Source: Blastomyces gilchristii SLH14081 (lineage: Eukaryota; Ascomycota; Eurotiomycetes; Onygenales; Ajellomycetaceae). Taken from it: a DNA stretch of 64,000 nucleotides. This document shows positions 22,899-33,852 of the stretch, one piece after another. The stretch is from positions 5,139,743 through 5,203,742 of the forward strand of contig NW_003101681.1 in assembly GCF_000003855.2 (NCBI RefSeq), in the 5' to 3' direction. The position numbers were made by a program, and so were the translations under genes. Below the pieces are notes generated by a model. It worked only from the letters and a program-made list of their open reading frames with translations. It was not told the DNA's origin and did not search any database. Position 1 is the stretch's first letter. Every line of letters begins with the position of its first letter.

Positions 22899-23119
22899 TA
22901 TGTGTTATTGTAGTCTTAGTGTTGTCAGATGTCAATCTTGAATGTTCAAAAGATATGAATAATTCAAGAAAATATCTGAGATCATAAGTGAGGCAATATA
23001 TTAATGAAAAGCCATGGAGTAAAAATGGGTGCAGAGATATACTTATACTCAGGTTCATCTTGATATGATCCTGATGTGAATTGTCTTTTCTTCAACTTTC
23101 AAGTGAGATGCTGGATAAA

Positions 23120-23400
23120 TTTCTGAAGCATCAAGCCTCTCAATTCAGCTGATAAAAGAATGTTTCACACTCACATCTGAAAGAATTGAGCTGATTGTTT
23201 TCTGCCGCGACAGCTCTTGCAGTAATAAGAAAAATTTGGCTTTGATGAGATGACTGATACTAAATTCAGAAAGGCCTGAGTGAATATCTTGCTCAGACAG
23301 CATCTTAGATTTTCCTGTTCTAGTAAGTGTTCAATATCTTAGCATTTAAGACTTTCCTGTTTTATGCTTACCTGCTGGCTGTTTCTGCTTGTTGCTGTTA
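23120..23400. repeat. Dispersed repeat, copy A (partner at 61350-61660)
   Basis: Shared blocks are CAGCTGATAAAAGA (23139 and 61370), TTGTTTTCTGC (near 23195 and 61435), CATCTTAGA[CT]TTT[CT]CTGTTCT, and ATATCTT[AG][GA]CATTTAAGACTT. Order is conserved and most differences are transitions. The ends are not defined; it could be a decayed solo LTR or a shared promoter. Confidence 0.5.
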
Positions 23401-23439
23401 TTGAATGCTGGGGGCAATCAGGCTTGATGTGAACTTCAG

Positions 23440-23652
23440 AGCATATGAGCATCACATCTTCTGAGTCATCTGCATCAACACAGTTCTACACTGATCTTAA
23501 CTGTAAATGCTGTTATCTGTGCATGCGTCAATTTAAAATGAAAGTGAAAGTGAACAAGCATGAGAGACTCAGTCATATCTGCAGCAGGAAATTCAAAAAT
23601 GTCAAGACTTGAATACACAATGAAGACCTTGGCATTGTGTGTTTTCTAAAAG
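23440..23652 (+). pseudogene. C2H2 zinc-finger exon relic
   Basis: A forward frame contains CYLCMRQFKMKVKVNKHERLSH-type spacing (C-x2-C-x12-H-x4-H, about 23500-23570), followed by a Lys-rich segment and TAA near 23650. This spacing is a classical C2H2 finger that binds DNA or RNA. The exon's N-terminal limit is unclear. Confidence 0.5.
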
Positions 23653-23711
23653 AAGAGAAAAGATGATAGAAGAAAGAAGATGAGTAAAATTAAGAAAAAG
23701 AAAAGCTGTGA

Positions 23712-23878
23712 AAAAAGTTAGTCAGATTGGAAATATAAGAAACAACTTTCATCTCATGAAAAAAAGTCTTTGTATGATATTCATTTCTTGAGTTGAAAAG
23801 TTAGTCAGATTGAAAATATAAGAAATAACTTTCATCTCATGAAAAAAAGTCTTTGCATAATATTCATTTCTTGGGTCT
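23712..23878. repeat. 83-bp tandem duplication
   Basis: GTTAGTCAGATTG-x-AAATATAAGAAA starts at 23717 and again at 23800, and the copies run almost identically through CTCATGAAAAAAAGTCTTTG to TTCATTTCTTG. Its core resembles the repeat in the LINE 5' region near 45573. Confidence 0.9.
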
Positions 23879-23879
23879 G

Positions 23880-26212
23880 TCTTAGTTTTAAATGATATTT
23901 GCTCTTTCTATCATTCTACTGTGCAGAGATATCATTTTGCAGTTAACATGTGATTACACCTCAGAAGGAACTGGACACACAAGTTGTGTACCCTGATGAA
24001 TGACCTGTTATGCTGGTCAACATGCATACAGAACCTGTTTCAGGAATGAAGGGTGAGCTCAATGTTGTTCTGAGATGCAACTGAGTCAGGCAGCCTTCAG
24101 CCTTCTTCACCTGTTACACAGGTCATATCTGTTGATTCAGAAATGTATACATGCTCTTCAGAATGATTTCTCTTCATCTAGACAGTCAACTTGTGAGTAG
24201 TTCGCAACTACAATGTACATAGAATGCAGCTAATATAAGCACTATGCTGTTCTCACAGTTTCAAACTGAATAGAAAATCAAACAGATGAAGACTGTTAAT
24301 GAGTGCTCTGATGATATTATCCCACTCAAACTTGACTCTAATATATGAGAGAAGTTGATAGAGATGTGTTATCAGTCTTAAAGAATGAAGTCTGTTTCAA
24401 TTGCTTTCTGAAATTTTATCTGTTACTTTTTTAAGTTATGTATATATTATGTGAGACTTGTGAGGCTTCTCATAGATAGTTAATATGTACTGTTCTAACT
24501 AATTATTCATCTTATCTTATATAATCTTCTGCATTATAACTTCCATGTAGCTAGCAATTACTATAAGCATTCCATCTCACACAATCTGCATTTCTTCAAA
24601 ATAAGCTGCTAATAAGATCAGTAGAAATGTAGAGAAGATGCAGTGCATGATAAATACAATATCAAGCCCTGTCTGCAGCCTGGTCTTCTTGACAAAACTG
24701 ACTGATAGGCTGGCTAAAAGTGATTGCTGTGAGACTAATGTGTCAAATTCATATATAAAGAAGATGAACAGCTCTTTCTGACTTTTGTTCTTCATTTATG
24801 ATAATACACTCTTTTCTTTACTCTCACTGAAATGATGTTTGAATATGTGAGTCAATTGATATGTTGATATGTTAATAGATTGAGAGTTACTAACAACTGT
24901 AGAAGACTAGTGTGTTGATCATTAAGTATAAAATTCACATGCTCACCTTCTCTTCAGCAGAAAAATGACCCTGTCATGGCTTCTTGCACTACAATGCTCA
25001 AAAGAACATGTGTGGAAATATGAAAGTGACAATTGAGAGTGCATCTGATACAATTAAATGAGACCTCTTCAAGTCATCTGTAAGAGATGAGGTGATTGAG
25101 ACTCTTCACACAAGCAAGTGAATCATAATCAAGAACAGAGCCACAACAACTTCTTCTCATGAGGCTCAAGATAATAAGGTGAATACTTCAACTGCTATCT
25201 TTATACTTTGATTAATGAAATTCAGTATGTGGTTGCCCTCCTTTCTCATGTGAATGCAGATATTTGAATAGGCTCTTCCAGGCCTGTATATCATGATCAA
25301 ATCCTGAATTCTTCAATTGCTCATGCCTCTGACTGAAGGGATATGACCAGCAGAACTAAAATTATTGCTGTCATGACATATCATCTACAAGACAATTCAA
25401 ACAGCACATGGAGATGAGATTATGATAAAGACCTGAAGAAAGAATAATTAAGAGAGAAGAAACTTGTTCAAGCATCAGACAGTGATCTGTATATGTATGT
25501 ACTTCAAGTTTGATAAGACTGGCTGCTAATACCTTCCAGAATTATCTGCAATGTCTGACTGACACAATATGTGCTCTCAAAGCCACAAGATGAGCTTGAT
25601 CTTATTTATGTGAACTACTTCTCACTTGCATGAATTATTTTGATCTTCTTGATTAATGAGATTTGTTCTTCATAGCAGTATACTAGAATAGATTGAGTTT
25701 TACATTAAAAATAAATGACTCTTTAACCAAATTTATTATTCTTCATTCACATATGTGTGTATTCTTATTAGCTCAATGTGATTTGTGTCATTATATCAGA
25801 GTTGATAGATTGTTCATCAGACATCTTCATGAATGAACTCAAGACCTGAATGATGAGATTTTCACTCACTGTGTGTGAATTGATAAGATGCAACTCAGAT
25901 AAGAAAACTAGATATTGAAGATCTCAATCATGATATAGCAGCTTTCACATAAGCTTATCATCATTAAATTCTATGTTGTCTGACAGAGGGTTTAACAGCT
26001 GTGAAGGCTGAAAAAACTCATCTTCTAGAATATCTCATTGAGTGATGCTGCAGTTGACAGATGATGATATCTCTGAGATTTGATCTTGAATTGAAATGTT
26101 CAGTGCTTTGCTCAGCTGCTGTGCTTCAGGCTGTAGTTATCTATAAATGAGTTTCAAGAGTCAGCATAGAACTAGAGAGATGATATTAAGATGAGACATA
26201 CTGACTAAGAGT
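23880..26212. other. Unassigned decayed DNA
   Basis: Protein-like fragments exist (a hydrophobic reverse frame at 24577-24795; a forward Met-Ala-Ser-Cys start near 24978), but none is long or recognisable enough to call. Density of TGA suggests decayed genes of unknown type. Confidence 0.35.
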
Positions 26213-27090
26213 TTAAAGCTTCTCATGTTTATCATTATATTTATCACATTGACAGTTTCTTTTGAACAGGCTATTATCAAATCTCATGATATATTGATGT
26301 TTATATTTGACAGATGATACTTGAGATTGTTCTGTGATACAAATCTGATGAAAGATATTGATTCTTGAATTGAATATCACTTCATGCATACATTGATTGT
26401 GCTTGGCCAAAGATGTAGATGAGTTGAATTCCCTCTCACACAGAAAGCAGTATATTTCATCAAGTATAGATTTATAGAATATATGACTTTGATTGCTTAA
26501 TGCTCTGAGATGTTCTATTCAGTGTAACAGGCTAGAGAAGGTCTTCTGACAGCTCAGTGCAGAGCAGTTCACTAGATTCAGTGATGATAATTGCTCTCTG
26601 AGAAGCACTCTGATATTCTTGAGACTGTGAGTGAGATCATCAAACATTGCTTTGAAGTAATCTTCTTCAGAATAACAGTGAAGCTCATTTTTCATAATCA
26701 TCAAGTGCTTGTACAAATACTCAGTCAGGTTATACAGCATCAAATCCTCTTGAGACTCAATTCCCACTGGGTGAGAGCTTGAGATGCTATTCAAGCCATC
26801 TCTGAAAGCCTGTACTATATCAAAGTAAAGTGAAAAACAGGGTATTGAGTGATCAGATGAAATATTGTAAGATAAAAGCTGACACATCTTGTCTTTGTAT
26901 GTTCTTGAATGATAAAAGTAATCATGATCAGGTCTGCAGTCATCTTCATATTCTGAGTATTCAGTATTTAAGTACATAGTAAAGGGTTTGTGAGACTTGT
27001 TACAGCTGCTTTGAATATACTTATTCAATTCATTGTTGTCCTTGAATATCATAAAGCAGTCACTAGTCACACAAGCATAGTAGTATCCTG
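26213..27090 (-). pseudogene. C2H2-type zinc-finger protein relic, nearly intact frame
   Basis: One reverse frame from about 27090 to 26213 has a single internal stop (TGA, 26519-26521) in about 290 codons. It contains a C2H-like module at the start (YACVTSDC, then KDNNELNKYIQSSC, with one His now Tyr), a long acidic helical middle (EDLMLYNLTEYLYKHLMIM), a second degenerate module (CSALSCQKTFSSLLH) and a canonical C-x2-C-x12-H-x4-H finger read across the stop region (YCFLCEREFNS, TSLAKHNQCMH; about 26440-26375). Such multi-finger proteins are common in Pezizomycotina. The actual start is uncertain; GTG 27070 and upstream codons are both open. Confidence 0.55.
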
Positions 27091-27650
27091 CTTGAGTGAC
27101 TTACATAAGAAGCAGTTCTGATCTGTCAATCTTCATTATACATCAATTTAGCAATGAAAAGAGAAGCATGAGCAACACAGATGAACATGAGAAATTATAT
27201 GCTTATATAGTTATTTTAAGCCACTATCACCTATTCTCAGGTATATATGTACTAGAGGGATCCTGCATCATCAAGTTGTATGGAATTTTTAGATAGTATG
27301 TATGACCTTTCTATCTAGGTTTAGTGAGATGGAATTGTGACAGACTGATAGTCAGAGCTAGGAAAATAGAGTCTCTCTGTAATTTTGATTTTATAATATC
27401 TTTATATATATTACAGATAAATTACATATCTAATCTGATCAATCAGGGATTCTGATTATATCATAGAGAGAATTATTATAGTCTGTACAAGTCATCACTT
27501 ACAATGAAAGCCCTTAATTTCAGCTGTGTATAGTTTAGAATTTGACATAGCTGAGATTTTTATCAGTATCTGAAATTTCTAATTTTTCAGGATGCACTAT
27601 TTCTTATTGGTGTAAGCAAGGATGAGTAATCAATTATTTTTCTTTGATTT
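27091..27650. other. Unassigned stretch before the satellite block
   Basis: AT-rich, no recognisable gene. A small forward frame (27096-27296) has no domain. Confidence 0.35.
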
Positions 27651-27654
27651 CATA

Positions 27655-29145
27655 ACAAGCATCAAATGCTCACTTACACTCACTTTGCTGCTTGTGCAGC
27701 CCCCTCTATCACTTCCACTCTACTCCCCGACCACTCTCTACCTCTCCTTTACCCCCCCTTTACCCCCCCTTTACCACCTCTTACCACTTCTTCCACCCCT
27801 TCCACTCCTTCCACCCCTTACCCTCTACCCCCTCTACCACCACCACCATCTCTACCGCCTCTACCCTCTCCCCCTACCACCCTCTTCCACCCCGTATCAC
27901 CCCGTATCACCCCTACCACCCCTNNNNNNNNNNNNNNNNNNNNNNNNNNNNNNNNNNNNNNNNNNNNNNNNNNNNNNNNNNNNNNNNNNNNNNNNNNNNN
28001 NNNNNNNNNNNNNNNNNNNNNNNNNNNNNNNNNNNNNNNNNNNNNNNNNNNNNNNNNNNNNNNNNNNNNNNNNNNNNNNNNNNNNNNNNNNNNNNNNNNN
28101 NNNNNNNNNNNNNNNNNNNNNNNNNNNNNNNNNNNNNNNNNNNNNNNNNNNNNNNNNNNNNNNNNNNNNNNNNNNNNNNNNCTACCACTTCCACCCCCTA
28201 TCTCTACCCCGCCTTATCACCTCTACCACTTTCACCCTCTACTTCTACCCTCTTATCACCTCTTTCATCTATTCTCTCTTATCATCATCACTGCCTCTAT
28301 CACTCTGCAATCCCTCTATTACTTTCATCCTCTATCTCTACTCACTCTTATCACTTCTTTCACCCCTTTCACTCTTTACTCTCTCTATCATCATCATCAT
28401 CTCTACTTCTTCTACTACTCTCTTTCACTCTGTATCATCTCTATCATCATTATCAGATTAATCAGAGCTGTATAGACTGCAGAGTCAGCTATTCAATCTC
28501 ATTTATGAATTCAAAGAGATACATATGACATCATATGAGATTTTATTACAGAGTATTTAGCAGTATATAACTACTATAAACACAGAGATCAAAATGTGGT
28601 AGAGATAGTAAGAGAGGAGTAGAGATAGTGAAAGTGATAGAAGAGACTGAAGAGCAGTAGAGATAGTGATGATGATAGAGAGAGTAGAGATAAAAGAGGT
28701 GATAGAGGTGGTAGAGGTGATAGAGGTTGTAGAGGTGGTAAAGAGGGGGTAGAAGTGAAAGGAATGATAGAGATGGTAAGAGAGTGAGTGATAAGATGAG
28801 AGTAGAGATATGAAGTGAAAGTGATAGAAGGGGCTGCGGGGCGGTAGAGGCAGTAGTGGTGATAGAGGGGATAGAGGTGATAGAGGTGGTAAGGGGGTGA
28901 TAGAGGTGGTAGGAGTGGTAAGAGAGTGAGTGATAAGATGAGAGTAGAAGTGATAGAAGGTGCTGCAGGGTGTTAGAGATGATGATGATGATAGAAGAGA
29001 TAAGAGTGATAGAAGCAATTGCTAGAACAATGCCACTGAGCAGGTACTACTACATATTCATGGATTTTTGATGAGATACATGTGATGTCACATTACAGTG
29101 TTTTTTGCATGAAAAAGTTGGTTTTTCTTTAATATGTAGTATATA
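27655..29145. repeat. Satellite-bearing dispersed repeat with pyrimidine and purine arms
   Basis: After a unique-looking edge (TTTGCTGCTTGTGCAG, about 27686-27702), the + strand is an array of CTACCAC/CTCTATCA-like units to 28460. A short spacer follows, then a purine array (GATAGAGGTGGTAGAG-like, 28590-29005), which is the same satellite inverted. It closes with CACATTACAGTGTTTT near 29090. Both edges recur in reverse orientation around another purine satellite at 59900-60115, so this is one repeat family. Open frames across it are artefacts of low complexity. Confidence 0.8.
27924..28181. other. Assembly gap (258 N)
   Basis: A run of N inside the pyrimidine satellite; the assembly failed in the repeat, so its true length is unknown. 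Confidence 0.99.
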
Positions 29146-30049
29146 GAGAGAAATTATCAATCAGAAACAAATAACTCATGTATAATATAAAATCAAACAG
29201 AGCTCTGTATTAGATAGAGAAGATAGTAAAAGATAAGAAATCATGCAAAGAGGACAACTCAAACACAATTGAAACTAGAATAATTAGGGAAAATTGATAT
29301 AGAGATAATTATTGTAACTATAAACTGTTATCTTCTCAGTAGTAAAATTTGCACAGTGTATGAGAAAAGAGTGTGTATAGATCACTAAATATCTTAGTTT
29401 CTGAGCAGATAAGACAGAGAGTGAAAGTTCAGTGATTGAGATTGAATTAGAGTGATTGAGTCTTGGGAATATTATACTGATTTCATTGTATTCTGAGTGT
29501 TATCATTATTCTTCAGAAACAATGCTATCAGATATGATGTTTTGACTTCTTTCTCTATTCTGAAGCATTGTTCTGAATGATTCAGCTAGTTACAATATAT
29601 TAATGATGAAGATGTTTGTGTACATAAGTTCAGTCTCTATTGATGAATTATTGATTGTGATACATGAATATTTTAAAAGACATTTTCTTATCTCTACTCT
29701 CTCAGAATGATGATTGTGAATCTTCAGACTTGTGTCTTTTTGAAGAATAAATTATATTATAATAAGTATCAAGTTGATCTCATTCAGTGCTGAGGCAAGT
29801 TGATGATTTAAAATTGTAATTTTTAGGTGAGCTGTTGTGCTCTATTCATTGATTAGTCATGCCTTCTAAAATGAGAAAATGATGATTGTTATATACTGAT
29901 AGAAGACTGGTGCTGTTGATTCTATTTACTGTAGGTTCAGCAGCTGATTCACTGATAAGCTGGTATGCTCATATACTGGATAAAATGTTGACTCACTTAT
30001 TGTAGGTGAGTATTCATTCTGCAGAGTAGTTAAGAAGATAGAAGAGAGA
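29146..30049. other. Unassigned AT-rich stretch
   Basis: No gene recognised on either strand. Confidence 0.35.
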
Positions 30050-30712
30050 TTAATCTCTTAACACTGAGAGATTTTGTCTGAGTACTCTGTTAGTGAAGAA
30101 AATATTGAGAAATGAGGATGAACATATGTCATGAAGAATCTTAAACTTGCTACATATCAGCCTCTCTTCTTTGAGTGTATTCATGATATTCAAAATCTCA
30201 TGTGATTAATTCATCTCTACTTCTTTCTTCACATTCTTCTTTAACATCTTTATCAGACTGTTAAATACTTTCACACTTGATTCTGTTCACACTTTGACAG
30301 AATAGCTTGTTAATAAAGTGATAACAGCATCAGAATAACTTTCACAGAGCTCATGAACTGTTTTAATTCTCACAGTATTGAATTTCATTGCATATTTTAT
30401 TCTTTTACTGCAGTATTTCAAGTGTTTTGACAGCTTAAACACTAGTCTGAAGTTTGTCTTTACAGTTCATAATATATTCAGCTTATTATTTTTTAAGATC
30501 TTCTTCTTCATTGCATTTCCTCACATACTAAGCTTATGAAGATAATCTTGACACACATTTGCTGCAGTCTGTGTATCTTGTTGAATCTTTGTTACAGCAT
30601 TGATCAACTTTTGAGTCTACTGAGTGATTTGTTCAGCTTGACTCTTTACAAGATCTGAGACTTTTGCTAATATGATGCACATGGCATCAAATCTTTCAGC
30701 CTGAGCTGTCAT
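30050..30712 (-). pseudogene. Unknown helical protein relic
   Basis: A reverse frame of 221 codons runs from ATG 30712 to TAA 30050-30052 with only a few stops. It starts MTAQAERFDAMCIILAKVSD and is helical and Lys-rich (KIQQDTQTAANVCQDYLHKL, LKYCSKRIKYAMKF, LIKMLKKNVKKEVEM). Weak coiled-coil character. No family recognised. Upstream reverse sequence near 30880 (FKEKDILFFNND) may be another exon. Confidence 0.45.
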
Positions 30713-32016
30713 GACTCAGATAATGTTCTTACAATGAATGATTTTCATTCTGATATTCTGTAAAATCTAGTTATTGATGATATCTGATAAGTATAAGACA
30801 ACTAAAAGATATTTAATTCAGACATAAAAATCATTGTTGAAGAAGAGAATATCTTTCTCTTTAAAGTTGAAGAAAGCAGCATTGACTGTCTACTTCTGAA
30901 AGCTTATAATTATCTCTCTCAGTACATACATGGGTAAAAATTATGATGACTAAGATGTTCAGTCACAGTAAGACACTGATGCCAAAACTGCAAATGAATG
31001 CAGATGTGAGATCAAAGTATTCAAGTATGAATAATCAGCCAGTATTTAAACAAGATAATAAGTGAGTGAATAAGATGCATCAATTAGAAAAACACAGCTG
31101 TCAGAGATCACAATCTTCATCACCTCAGTCTGATGATTCAGTGAAGACAAACAGATGCTGGTGATGTTCTAGGCTGCTGAATAACAGAGCTTCAGATTTC
31201 TGTTGACTAAAATATTAGACCAGCTGAGAGCTACATGTTACTATCAATATTGAAAAAGAAAGTTCAAAAAGGCTCATTTTCAGGCTCAATATCACTCTTA
31301 TCTGAAGTCTAGGCCATCACAGCACTGCTGCTTGAGAAGAAAGTTCATTTCACAGTATGCAGTGTTGATGAGGTGAAACTGAGTAAAGTGATGCTGTAGA
31401 GATTAAAGCAACTTTAATATAACATCAGTAGTTGTTCTCTCAGAATGAGCCAGAAATGACTTGTCTGTGATATATTAACTTAGAAGAGCCATAAAACAAT
31501 AATCTCTGCACTTTTAGAAATTTAGTCAATAGAGAGGTTAGTGAGTTTCCTTCACCAGTGCAGGTGATTCAACAGGCACTATTATACAGATCAGTAAGCT
31601 CTATCTGTCCCACTGTTCACTGGCTGCTCCGCCAGCTGATGAGTTGGTTGAGAGACTGGCCAGTGAACTATCAATAAAAACAAGAGTTTGTTGACAGGCT
31701 TATCAATGAACTATCAATGAAACAATGATCACTGGCAGCAAACAATACTATCAATATTCATGTTGCTGCTAATCTCATCTAGCTCATTTTGTCTTGTCAA
31801 ATTCTTGCTGAAGCTTTGTTCTTCTCCTTTTCTTGAGTTCAACAGCTCAAGATGACACTTGAATCAGAAGTACTGTCAATTTTGAAAGCCTTACTGTGAG
31901 TATCTTCAGACTTGCTAAGAATTCATTGCATGAATGTAATTTTTGCTCTTGAGATAATTGCAGAATGAGTTGAAGTAACAGTTATTCAATACTCTTTCAG
32001 TGTATCATATCAGCAG
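30713..32016. other. Mostly unassigned; possible Ser/Arg-rich exon fragment
   Basis: A forward frame near 31075-31420 reads QLEKHSCQRSQSSSPQSDD and continues with many TGA codons, suggesting an Arg-rich exon damaged at CGA codons. Nothing is recognised. Confidence 0.3.
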
Positions 32017-33852
32017 ATGCACACTGCTACTCACTCCTTCCACACTTCTCCTACTTCTATCAACAATGAATTGCTTCAGCAAATCACTGACACTCTAGAC
32101 AATGCTTATGAAGAGGGTTTGATCTGTTTCATTTCTGATGACCCTGGATCAGTTCAGCAATTCACTGCTTCAAATTCCACTTCTGAAAGGGAGAATTCAG
32201 TTCCTGAAGATGAGATGCAATCTACAATGAATGTTGTACTTTCAGAGTCATGTTCATTCAATCTCAATTCCTCTCCCTTGTCTCGGGCTCAGTGTCTTTT
32301 GCAGAAGATAAAAGAAAATCTCAACAACATCTGTCAATTTTTAAAACACAGTTTATATGACATAGTTGAAGGATTCTTTGAGAATTTACAGAGTGAAGAC
32401 TGTCATCTTGACCATATAAAAAGCATTACTGGAAAGAACACATCAGAGTCTAAGAAAAGATTTATTCAGTGTCTTGCTCAGTGATTTCTAGCACTTGATT
32501 TCCATCAATGAAAAAGCAACCTGCAACAAGCAGAAAGCACAAGGTTAGATGATGTATTCAGAATACTGTCATCAGCTAGGAATAAGAATGAGAACTTTAG
32601 ACATTATATGGAATGTGTGGTCTGGTTCATTGACACTGAAACTGCTTACATCACACTCAAGTGTGGAACTAAACAACTGACAGTTGAGAATGTATGTGAT
32701 ATCTCTAAAATAGAGATAGCAATATTCTTTGCATATGAATTCTTTGATGCTCTGACTTATCTAGATATTCATAACTTTTCCTCTCTTCTCAAAGGTTAAG
32801 AAAACATACTTGATACTCTTAAAAAAGCTTCATGTTGAGTTGAGTTGAGCCAATCAATATACAATGATGAGAATCAACTGTTTCAAGAGAATGCTCTTTA
32901 CTCACACTATTATGTAGAACACAGGCAAAATAAGTGATGTTACTCTGAAAGTCCTCAATCCTGCTTATTCTTCTATACAGCCAGACACTGTCATTTGGTT
33001 TCACAATGCTGTATCACTAAAGAAATTGAACTGCTATTCTCTGGGGAAAGCTCTGCCAGAAAACTCAATGATATGCAAGATTCTGAAAACTCATCAGTAT
33101 CTAATCTTCATCTCTCTGAAATGCACTATTCAGATTCAACAGCTCTGTATGACACTGATGAAATTCTGCCTCAATATCAAATGTGCCAGTATAGTGAACT
33201 GGATTCTCTGACAAATGCTGCAACCAATCTATCTCATTCTGAAGAAGCAGGGAATCCAGAGCACAGAGATAATAATTCTGAATTATACAATATAAATATT
33301 AAGCAGCTGATACCTTCTGGAAATTATTCTCAAAGTACATTGCAAGGAAAATCTACAGCCAATGAACTGTATCAAAATGTTCAATCAGAGAATACAGATA
33401 TATAAAGTATATTGTCTTGAAGCATTGTATTTCAGCCAGTGAATTCAGTGCTGATAGTATGATCAAATATTACTGAAAGTGAGCAGAGATGTCAGTGACA
33501 GTCTGAAGAGTGCAGTAATTCATTATTCCTGAGATTTCTGCTCTCTTCAAACTCTAAGTCTGGTGGCTTTGATTTGAATAATGTGAGACAAGAATTTGCA
33601 TCTCAGGCTGTTCCTCACAATTTAGACTTCAACTGCTTTGATAGTGCAATGAAAGCCTTTGCCTGTCAGGTTATTCCTCACAGTTCAGACTTCAATGACC
33701 TTGACAATGTCAACCATGAAATGCAGCTGTTTGCATCTTAGAATGCAGTTACTCTCATATCAGGCTTTGAAAATTTTGACAGTGCAAACTATGAAATGCA
33801 GCAATTCACATCTCAAGGCATGAATCTCTATACTTTGAACAGTACAGTGTAA
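32017..33852 (+). pseudogene. Unknown acidic protein relic, single frame of 612 codons
   Basis: One forward frame extends from ATG 32017 to TAA 33850-33852. Open stretches (32017-32484, 32608-32799, 32995-33405) are all in the same phase, separated by about ten stops and no frameshift. The N-terminal half is acidic and Ser-rich. The centre holds an aromatic block (FRHYMECVVWFIDTETAYI; IAIFFAYEFFDALTYLDI). The C-terminal part repeats a motif of about 28-30 residues (FASQAVPHNLDFNCFDSA, FACQVIPHSSDFNDLDN, then two weaker copies). No family is recognised. It is among the least damaged large relics in the domain. Confidence 0.5.

Noticed and set aside
27622..29018. Long open frames of 150-280 residues through the satellite and the N run
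   Set aside because: They consist of low-complexity Pro/Leu/Ser/Tyr peptides from the CTACCAC-type repeat, open in several frames on both strands, and they pass through unknown bases.
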